From Niastella vici (GTDB lineage Bacteria > Bacteroidota > Bacteroidia > Chitinophagales > Chitinophagaceae): a stretch of DNA of 64,000 bases. The stretch covers positions 62,001 to 126,000 of the forward strand of contig NZ_LVYD01000124.1 of NCBI RefSeq assembly GCF_002077945.1. Reading direction: 5' to 3'. Below are positions 9,462 to 16,134 of the stretch, one piece after another. The translations under genes and the position numbers were made by a program. A model generated the notes under the pieces. It made no database searches and was not told the origin of the DNA. It was given only the letters and a program-made list of their open reading frames with translations. Each line of letters opens with the position of its first letter. Within the stretch, counting starts at the first letter, position 1.

Positions 9462-9989
9462 ATGCAATTATCAGAAGCGATATCGTTGATTAAAAAAGGA
9501 ATTGCTCCGCAAAACTCTCCACAAACCTGGGCCGATCTTGGCGCGGGCAAGGGATTATTCTCCGAAGCCCTAATCTCCATATTACTACCGGGTTCAACCA
9601 TTCATGCGGTTGATTTACATAAGCGACCAAGCCTCCAACACAATCCCTCGATCATATTTCACCAGGCGGATTTTGTGAAGGATATATTGCCAGTTCCTAT
9701 TCTCGATGGAATACTAATGGCAAATTCCCTTCATTATGTACGGGATCAGGTAGCATGCATCCAACAATTAAGAACCCATTTACGCAATCGCACGGGCGTA
9801 TTTATCCTGATTGAATATGACACCGATACAGGAAATGAATGGGTCCCATATCCTGTTTCATTTGCCCGTGCACAAACGGTATTTAGTGCCGCTGGCTTTT
9901 CCAGGATCGAAAAAATAGGAGAACGCTCATCCATTTACCGCAGGGATTCAATTTATGCAGCTCTAATCAGCCAATCCGTTGCTTCTTAG
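9462..9989 (+). CDS. Class I SAM-dependent methyltransferase
   Basis: The protein has 175 residues with the SAM-binding motif I A-D-L-G-A-G-K-G-L-F near residue 24, an acidic motif II end (H-A-V-D-L-H-K) about 23 residues later, and a motif IV-like D-G-I-L-M-A-N-S-L-H-Y. It is a compact Rossmann-fold methyltransferase; the substrate cannot be told from sequence. It stands alone, with 246 bp upstream and 267 bp downstream lacking other genes. Confidence 0.8.
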   Translation: MQLSEAISLIKKGIAPQNSPQTWADLGAGKGLFSEALISILLPGSTIHAVDLHKRPSLQHNPSIIFHQADFVKDILPVPILDGILMANSLHYVRDQVACIQQLRTHLRNRTGVFILIEYDTDTGNEWVPYPVSFARAQTVFSAAGFSRIEKIGERSSIYRRDSIYAALISQSVAS

Positions 9990-10256
9990 TGTCACGGTCT
10001 CTTTTAGTATGGTACCACTTGCAGTGGTGAAGCCTGACTTAGCTGGCGCTAATTTTCTAATCAATTTTAATGCGTATTTGATTGATTTCCTGAAATGCAG
10101 TTCATGAAGTAATATAGTTACCGGACGTATTTGCTTATTCATCCGTTAGTTTATAAAGATCCCGGAAACTTCGGGCAGGCATAGTTGTTTAATTATAAAC
10201 CAGAAACGATATCTTTATCAATTATTCAACATCGTTTCGCCACCAACCTAATCTAT

Positions 10257-12272
10257 ATGAAAAATTGGTTTTTGCTATCTGTCAGCTTGGTTTCTTTTGT
10301 TGCCTGCAAAACAAGTACTACCGAAAAATCTTTTATAGCTATTAATGGGATAGACTCGACCCGCCAGCCGGGCGATAATTTTTTTAATTATGTAAATGCA
10401 AAATGGTATGATACTGTACAAATACCGGCGAGCCAGTCGGGCGTAGGCGCCTACCGGTTCATGAACTTTCAGCAGCGCCTCAAGTTGCAAGGCATCCTGG
10501 ATAGCGTATCGAAAAGTAACAATGCGCCGGGAAGCCTGGAACAAAAGATCGGTGATTTCTTTGCTTCCGGAATGGATACCAATATCATCAACCAACGCGG
10601 CTTTGAGCCCATTAAAACCGGGTTAGACCGGATCAATGGCATCACCAGCATTTCTGGTATGATTACATTCATGGCAGAAGAGAGCAAATTGTCCAACTCA
10701 TCCCTCATTTCTTTTCAGGTTTCGCCCGATCAGGAAAACAGCAGCATGAATATGGGGCATATTTCTCAAGCGGGTATTGGCATGCCCGACAGGGACTATT
10801 ATTTCAAGGCCGACTCCGCCTCCGTTTCTATTCAGCAAGCCTATAAAAAATATCTCGCGGATCTTTTTACGCTGACCGGAAGCGATTCAGTATTGGCGCA
10901 AAAAAACGCGGCGCTTGTTTACAGTATTGAAAAACAACTGGCTGCTTCACATAAAACCAATATTGAAACACGGGATATAAAAGGCAATTTTCATAAAATA
11001 GCCCTGGCTGATTTAATTAAACAACAAGGTAATATAGGTTGGACAACTTACTTCAATACCCTGGGCGCCACCATGGATTCGCTGGATGTAGCCCAACCAC
11101 GTTATTATGATAAAGTGAACACGCTCCTGAAATCGATCCCGCTCGGGGATTGGAAAATATACCTGAAAGCGTATTATATTAGTAGCTATGCAGATTACCT
11201 GAGCAAGCCTTTTGTTGATGCATCCTTCAGATATAACAAGGCCTTGACGGGACAGGCCGTGCAAAAAACACGCGGCGAGATCATGGCCAGCGCGGTAGAT
11301 AACTCTCTGGGCCAGGCGCTGGGACAATTGTATGTGAAGCTATATTTTCCCGAGTCGGCCAAAACACGGATGCTGGAGTTGGTGAATAACCTGCAAAAGG
11401 CCTTTTCCAATCGGGTTGACCAGTTGAACTGGATGAGTGACAGCACCAAGCAAAAAGCCAAGGAGAAATTATTTGCCATTACCAAAAAGATCGGATACCC
11501 CGATAAGTGGCGCGATTACAGCCATGTAACTGTTGTAAGGAATAAATATTTTGAAAATGTGGTATCGGCGGCTGCAAACAACTTCCAATATAGCCTGGCC
11601 AAACTGGGGAAACCCGTTGATAAGACCGAATGGTTCACTACGCCATCCACAGTTACTGCTTATAATAATCCTTACGCCAATGAAATTGTGTTCCCCGCCG
11701 GAATTCTACAGCCTCCTTATTTTGACAATAATGCCGATGACGCCCTTAACTATGGGGGTATCGGTATGGTTATCGGGCATGAAATGACGCATACGTTTGA
11801 TGACCAGGGAGCACAGTTTGATAAAGACGGGAACGTAAAAAACTGGTGGACACCTCAAGACTACGAAAAGTTTAAGGCCAAAACCCAACAGGTCATTGAC
11901 CTATACAATAAATTCACCGTGCTGGACAGCATTCATGTGAAAGGTGCGCTTACAGTAGGAGAAAATACAGCGGATATAAGCGGCGTTGCCGTGGCTCTTG
12001 ACGCTTTTAAAATGACCAAACAGGGACAGGATACCACGAGAATCGGCGGGTTTACACCCATGCAGCGATTTTTCTTTTCAGTTGCCAGGATCTGGCGGGT
12101 GAAAATGAAAGACGAATACTTACGCTACTGGGTAAATAATGATCCCCATTCGCCACCCATGTGGCGGGTGAATGGCCCACTGATGAACAACCCGGCTTTT
12201 TACTCAGCATTTAATTTGAAACCTGGCGAGATGATGTACCTCGACAACGATAAGCAAATCAAGATCTGGTAA
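10257..12272 (+). CDS. M13 family (neprilysin/PepO-type) zinc metallopeptidase lipoprotein
   Basis: I set the start at 10257, giving 671 residues, because M-K-N-W-F-L-L begins a lipoprotein signal with Cys17 (F-V-A-C-K). An in-frame ATG 24 codons earlier would bury this signal. The zinc site is complete: H508-E-M-T-H512 (G-H-E-M-T-H-T-F-D-D-Q-G), with the third ligand Glu569 in G-E-N-T-A-D-I-S-G. The C-terminal R-V-N-G-P-L-M-N-N-P-A-F region is also typical of M13. It should be a periplasmic or membrane-anchored endopeptidase. The next gene begins 56 bp downstream and may be co-transcribed. Confidence 0.93.
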   Translation: MKNWFLLSVSLVSFVACKTSTTEKSFIAINGIDSTRQPGDNFFNYVNAKWYDTVQIPASQSGVGAYRFMNFQQRLKLQGILDSVSKSNNAPGSLEQKIGDFFASGMDTNIINQRGFEPIKTGLDRINGITSISGMITFMAEESKLSNSSLISFQVSPDQENSSMNMGHISQAGIGMPDRDYYFKADSASVSIQQAYKKYLADLFTLTGSDSVLAQKNAALVYSIEKQLAASHKTNIETRDIKGNFHKIALADLIKQQGNIGWTTYFNTLGATMDSLDVAQPRYYDKVNTLLKSIPLGDWKIYLKAYYISSYADYLSKPFVDASFRYNKALTGQAVQKTRGEIMASAVDNSLGQALGQLYVKLYFPESAKTRMLELVNNLQKAFSNRVDQLNWMSDSTKQKAKEKLFAITKKIGYPDKWRDYSHVTVVRNKYFENVVSAAANNFQYSLAKLGKPVDKTEWFTTPSTVTAYNNPYANEIVFPAGILQPPYFDNNADDALNYGGIGMVIGHEMTHTFDDQGAQFDKDGNVKNWWTPQDYEKFKAKTQQVIDLYNKFTVLDSIHVKGALTVGENTADISGVAVALDAFKMTKQGQDTTRIGGFTPMQRFFFSVARIWRVKMKDEYLRYWVNNDPHSPPMWRVNGPLMNNPAFYSAFNLKPGEMMYLDNDKQIKIW

Positions 12273-12328
12273 ATTGGAGTGGCCAGTTGATTCAAACGGC
12301 TAACCAAAGAATTAACTTAACTTCGATC

Positions 12329-13852
12329 ATGCGAAAATTACTGCCCCTACTGTTGCTAGTAGTCATTGGCCAATGCATCTTCTGCCAAACGCCCGCCTTT
12401 ATTACAGATAGCCTGGACAGTTACATCCGCCAGGGTATGAAAGACTGGAATGTACCGGGGTTAGCTATTGTAATAGTGAAAGATGGGCAGGTTGCTTTTA
12501 TGAAGGGCTATGGAGTGGCTGATACGGCTACACGCCAACCCGTAGATGAAAACACCTTGTTTATGATTGCCAGCAATACCAAACTGTTTACTGCTACCGC
12601 GCTTAGCAAGCTGGAATATGACAAAAAGCTTTCGCTGGATGATAAATTCACCAAATACTTTCCCGGGTTTAAATTATATGAACCAACCACCACCGGTTTG
12701 TTAACGATCCGCGACCTGCTTAGCCATCGCATTGGCACCAAAACCTTCCAGGGTGATTTTACCTTTTGGAACAGCCGGCTTACTTCGCAGCAGATCATGC
12801 AAAAAATGAAACTGATGAAACCTGAGGCCGGTTTTCGTAGCCATTATGGGTATTGCAACAGTTGCTTTTTAGCGGCAGGCGAAGTAATTCCCAAAATAAC
12901 CGGTCAGTCGTGGCAAAGGTATATACAGGATAGTATACTTACGCCCTTGCAAATGAAGCATACGTATACCAGCATACACAGCCTGTCTGATTCCCGCCTG
13001 CTGTCGAAACCGTATACTACCAGTTTTACCGGCATACTGAACCAGGTGCCCTGGGATGACTGGGATAACCTGGCTCCTGCCGCATCTTTGATCAGCAATG
13101 TGAGCGATCTGTCGCACTGGCTATTGTTTCAACTGGATAGCGGCCGTTATGAAGGAAAGCGTGTGATGCCTTTTAGTGTGCTGCAAGCAACCCGCGACAT
13201 TAATACCCCTATTACAAGCCGCAAATCACCCGTAGTGCCTACCCACATTGCAGGATACGGATTAGGCATCATAGTAGGCGATTACAACGGCCGGCAGGTT
13301 TTCTGGCATACGGGCGGCGCTGCCGGTATGGTAAGCAACGTATGCTTTGTTCCCGAAGAAAGGCTCGGCATGGCGGTGCTTACAAATAACGATAATCAGA
13401 ATCTGTATGGCGCCTTGCGGGCTCAGGTGCTGGATGCCTACACTGGTATGCCTTACCTGAACAGAAGCAGGAATTATTTGGCAGATTTCAATAACACCAT
13501 GGATGATACTTTAAAAACCATTCATGGTTGGCAGGCCCGCATAAAAGGCATGGCTCCATCACTTCCACTATTGGCTTACGTGGGGCATTATACAAACGCG
13601 ATGTACGGATCGCTGGATATTAACCTGGCAGCCGATAAAAAAAGCTTACATGTAAAATTCAACAGTCATGATCATTTAACCGCCCGCCTTTCGTATATGG
13701 ATTCGAAAGAATGGCTACTGCAATACGACAATATTGAGTACGGTATCTTCTCTGTACAATTCAAGATCAGCGGCAACAAAGTAATATCCATCGAAACCAA
13801 AGAAAGCGATTTTGTGGAAGAAGATCCGTATGTTTTTGTGAAGCAGCAATAA
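12329..13852 (+). CDS. Class C beta-lactamase/esterase-type serine hydrolase with DUF3471-like tail
   Basis: The start at 12329 begins a signal peptide (M-R-K-L-L-P-L-L-L-L to about residue 22, ending F-C-Q). The mature region has the three serine beta-lactamase-fold motifs: S82-N-T-K85, Y175-C-N, and H327-T-G. The last 100 residues (after G-H-Y-T-N-A-M-Y-G) resemble the DUF3471 beta-sandwich common behind such domains. Family members are D-aminopeptidases, esterases or penicillin-binding-like peptidases, so antibiotic hydrolysis should not be assumed. It follows the M13 peptidase in the same orientation, and both act outside the cytoplasm. Confidence 0.88.
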   Translation: MRKLLPLLLLVVIGQCIFCQTPAFITDSLDSYIRQGMKDWNVPGLAIVIVKDGQVAFMKGYGVADTATRQPVDENTLFMIASNTKLFTATALSKLEYDKKLSLDDKFTKYFPGFKLYEPTTTGLLTIRDLLSHRIGTKTFQGDFTFWNSRLTSQQIMQKMKLMKPEAGFRSHYGYCNSCFLAAGEVIPKITGQSWQRYIQDSILTPLQMKHTYTSIHSLSDSRLLSKPYTTSFTGILNQVPWDDWDNLAPAASLISNVSDLSHWLLFQLDSGRYEGKRVMPFSVLQATRDINTPITSRKSPVVPTHIAGYGLGIIVGDYNGRQVFWHTGGAAGMVSNVCFVPEERLGMAVLTNNDNQNLYGALRAQVLDAYTGMPYLNRSRNYLADFNNTMDDTLKTIHGWQARIKGMAPSLPLLAYVGHYTNAMYGSLDINLAADKKSLHVKFNSHDHLTARLSYMDSKEWLLQYDNIEYGIFSVQFKISGNKVISIETKESDFVEEDPYVFVKQQ

Positions 13853-14041
13853 CAAATCACCGTAGTGTTTCTTTTTAAGGAGATGAACCATGGCCTATCA
13901 ACGATATGCTCTAAATCATATTGGCTTAAAGATACCCTGGTGTTATATCAACAAAGCCCAAGTAACAAACGAGCCATGCCATTCAATATGAATGGTAATA
14001 AATTTTTTAATTGCTTCAGGGGGTATCATAAGGCAGGTAGT

Positions 14042-15028
14042 TTAAAATTTTAGATTTACGAGCTCAGCTTTAAGTTTTGTTTCAAGGTCTTTAATGCTTG
14101 TGTATAGTAGGCACCGTTGCCCTTGTGTATCAAATCTCAGGTCTTTTGTATCCTTCTTAATTACTAAAATGGTTCTTTTGTTTTGTCCCCAGGCGAAACC
14201 AACTTCCAAATAAACACTTGGATTTGCAGTTGTTAAGTCAGCAATAATAAAATCAGCCGACATAATTCTGCTTTTTACCCATTCCATAACATCCCCTGTG
14301 AAAGATTGCAGGTCGGCCCTTTCACATAAATAGCCGGATGCATTTACTGCTCCATATATTCCATAATGATAACAATCATCAAAATCTGAATCAAAAGGCA
14401 TGGCAACGAATACACTTTTCTTACTTTCTGAAGTATACCCAGCGGAGCGAAGTGTTTCCGACGAACCATTACCCATGTCTTTTAAGCCACCTGATTTGGG
14501 GGGAGGAATATAGCCGTCAGGTAAAAGTCTTTTCAATACCCTTTGAAGTCTTTCAGCCCGTCCTTCAGAACGTTCGACAAAAGTGATTTCCTGAAGATCA
14601 GGAGGGCAATTTCCTGCAGTGATGCTTTCAACTATTCCAGCCACCTGAGCTTCGAAAGCTTCAAATTCATCAAGCCCAAAACCAGGGCCATGAATTGTCA
14701 GAATAATTGATTTTGTTTTTGGATCAGCTTTGGCCAATGAAATCAAGGCTATCCGGCCAAAACTCCTGATATCCTTATACTTCAGATATGCTAAAGGTGG
14801 TGTTCCTATGAAAAGAAGACTTTTTGTATTGGTAACTTCTTTACTCCCCGTAAAAAAGAAGTTCCAGGCACATGGAAGTTTTTCATAAATGGGGTATCCC
14901 ATGCTTTCAAATTTCCCAATAACGTCTCTGTCAAGGCCATGTGCCTCTTGTGCAAATTTTAAGATCAGGGTGTCCGCTTTTGTTGTAAAAGCGTCGCCAT
15001 CAATAACTGAAATTTTAATCCCGGGCAT
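14042..15028 (-). CDS. Macro/M17-N-like domain fused to nucleoside-deoxyribosyltransferase-like (TIR-like) domain
   Basis: The 328-residue protein has two parts. Residues 1-140 follow the strand/helix pattern of the macro-like N-domain of leucyl aminopeptidases (M17): an A-D-T-L-I-L-K-F strand, L-L-F-I-G-T-P, and a helix before S-I-I-L-T-I-H-G-P-G-F-G. After a linker, residues 205-315 match the deoxyribosyltransferase/DRHyd fold: V-F-V-A-M-P-F-D, then A-D-F-I-I-A-D-L-T, then N-P-S-V-Y-L-E275-V-G-F-A. Glu275 is placed like the catalytic Glu of nucleoside deoxyribosyltransferases. Such domains occur in nucleotide-targeting conflict systems; an immune role here is inference. There is no signal peptide, and the gene is divergent from the DUF6934 gene. 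Confidence 0.65.
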   Translation of the reverse strand: MPGIKISVIDGDAFTTKADTLILKFAQEAHGLDRDVIGKFESMGYPIYEKLPCAWNFFFTGSKEVTNTKSLLFIGTPPLAYLKYKDIRSFGRIALISLAKADPKTKSIILTIHGPGFGLDEFEAFEAQVAGIVESITAGNCPPDLQEITFVERSEGRAERLQRVLKRLLPDGYIPPPKSGGLKDMGNGSSETLRSAGYTSESKKSVFVAMPFDSDFDDCYHYGIYGAVNASGYLCERADLQSFTGDVMEWVKSRIMSADFIIADLTTANPSVYLEVGFAWGQNKRTILVIKKDTKDLRFDTQGQRCLLYTSIKDLETKLKAELVNLKF

Positions 15029-15291
15029 TTGTTGAGGTGTTTGGCAAGCTTACAAATATTTCGGATTATAAGAAAAGGTGTTTTTCACGTTTTTTTGTTG
15101 TCTTTTTTGTGCTCGTTACGACTTCATACAGGCTGCTGCATTTTGTTTTGAGTGTTGAAAGGAATTGTTTTTGAGTAATATGCTCAGAAGTATTCAGTGT
15201 AACATGTATGCTGCATCGTAATGCTGTATCAAATTTAATAATATAACAGTAATAATTAATTGATATATTTTTCAGATTATTTAAAAATTAT
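15029..15291. other. A+T-rich intergenic region
   Basis: No convincing ORF lies between the divergent genes at 15028 and 15452. The left part has several T runs and the right part (15220-15300) is very A+T-rich, as expected for two divergent promoters. I see no other structure before the -7 element at 15292. Confidence 0.5.
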
Positions 15292-15299
15292 TATATTTG
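15292..15299 (+). promoter_or_regulatory. Bacteroidota -7 promoter element
   Basis: TATATTTG matches TAnnTTTG. Transcription from here would give a leader of about 145 bases carrying the large palindrome at 15355-15421 before the DUF6934 start. A -33 TTG at the usual spacing is not evident. Confidence 0.4.
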
Positions 15300-15354
15300 T
15301 TAACCCATACGCTCTGATATAACATTCCACACAACACCTGACGAGGTTTTCCAA

Positions 15355-15421
15355 GTGTAAATAGATGTGATAACATTTAAACTAATAGTAAGGCTATTAC
15401 TATTAGCATATCTATTTACAC
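15355..15421. repeat. Nested inverted repeat in leader of DUF6934 gene
   Basis: Outer arms GTGTAAATAGAT (15355-15366) and ATCTATTTACAC (15410-15421) are perfect 12-bp inverted copies. Inside them CTAATAGTAA (15382-15391) and TTACTATTAG (15397-15406) are perfect 10-bp inverted copies around GGCTA. The structure ends 30 bp before the start codon at 15452. It has no T run, so it is more likely an operator, an attenuator-like leader hairpin or a small element end than a terminator. Confidence 0.8.
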
Positions 15422-15451
15422 ACTTAATCTAATTCTATAAAACTGTGTAGA

Positions 15452-15898
15452 ATGAAGTACGAGTCGTATTCTGAATTTGCATTTACTGAGGATTTTAGTG
15501 TAATTGATTTCATAAGCATCGGTAAGAATGGGCCAATACCTAAAAGGATTACATTTACAACAACTGAGCTGGAGAATGTTTATAATCTGGCCTTTGGTGA
15601 TGTAGATTTAAATGGAGAGATAGATGATTATAGGATAAGTGATAATGGTGATAGAAATAAAATATTATCGACGGTTGTTAAAGTCGTAGATGACTACACA
15701 AGAAAGTATCCTGAAAGATGGATATTAATTAGAGGAAGTACCAAAGAAAGAACAAGATTATATCGAATGGCTATTGGTAACAATCTGGAAGAATTGACCA
15801 GTAAATTTGACATCTATGTATTTACTAATGAAGAGTTAATTGTTTTTGCTAAGAACATGGAAATCAACGCATTTTTAATTAAGCGAAAAAATGTTTAA
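15452..15898 (+). CDS. DUF6934 family protein
   Basis: The 148-residue protein has the layout of Bacteroidota DUF6934 proteins: an early F-I-S-I-G-K-N-G-P-I-P-K segment, N-L-A-F-G-D-V-D-L-N-G-E-I-D-D, N-G-D-R-N-K-I-L-S-T-V, and a late G-S-T-K-E-R-T-R-L-Y-R motif. No signal peptide or membrane segment is seen. Biochemical function is unknown. A small gene starts 4 bp after its stop, so the two form one unit, preceded by the nested palindrome. Codons are visibly more A+T-rich (many AGA, ATA, TTA) than in flanking genes, which suggests lateral acquisition. Confidence 0.72.
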   Translation: MKYESYSEFAFTEDFSVIDFISIGKNGPIPKRITFTTTELENVYNLAFGDVDLNGEIDDYRISDNGDRNKILSTVVKVVDDYTRKYPERWILIRGSTKERTRLYRMAIGNNLEELTSKFDIYVFTNEELIVFAKNMEINAFLIKRKNV

Positions 15899-15902
15899 CT
15901 TT

Positions 15903-16070
15903 ATGAGAATGAAAAAGGTATATAAAATCAAGAGCGAGTTGTTTAATCAGGTGAGCACCTACACTGTTGATGAAAATCTCAACAAGTTAAAAGGTAAGGT
16001 GCTGGCGCCTAAAAAGCTTGAGGAAGCGAATAAGTTGCTTAGAAAATTAAAAACGCCTTTACCAAAGTAA
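15903..16070 (+). CDS. Small basic protein paired with DUF6934
   Basis: ATG at 15903 and TAA at 16068-16070 give 55 residues starting M-R-M-K-K-V-Y-K-I-K-S-E-L-F and ending L-K-T-P-L-P-K. It is lysine-rich and probably partly helical, with no transmembrane stretch and no family I recognise. The 4-bp gap to the DUF6934 stop implies translational coupling, and the two share the terminator at 16095-16126. A two-gene module such as toxin-antitoxin is conceivable but only inferred from size and spacing. Confidence 0.6.
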   Translation: MRMKKVYKIKSELFNQVSTYTVDENLNKLKGKVLAPKKLEEANKLLRKLKTPLPK

Positions 16071-16094
16071 ATTGGCACAAAAATATTTGAGTCT

Positions 16095-16126
16095 AAATGA
16101 AAAGCCTCCCGGGAGGCTTTTCATTT
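16095..16126. terminator. Bidirectional terminator, 32-bp perfect palindrome
   Basis: AAATGAAAAGCCTCCC and its exact inverse meet at 16110/16111 with no formal loop. The A- and T-rich flanks suit both strands. It lies between the convergent 55-residue gene (ends 16070) and the rifampin phosphotransferase-like gene (ends 16135). Confidence 0.85.
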
Positions 16127-16134
16127 ATGCAGCA

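Noticed and set aside
12329-13852. Annotation as an antibiotic-resistance beta-lactamase
   Set aside because: The motifs are those of the wider serine hydrolase family and the DUF3471-like tail is typical of peptidase or esterase members; nothing shows drug hydrolysis.
13865-14053. 62-codon plus-strand frame between the beta-lactamase-type gene and the macro/DRHyd gene
   Set aside because: It has no family resemblance or coding-like composition, and its end overlaps the convergent gene.
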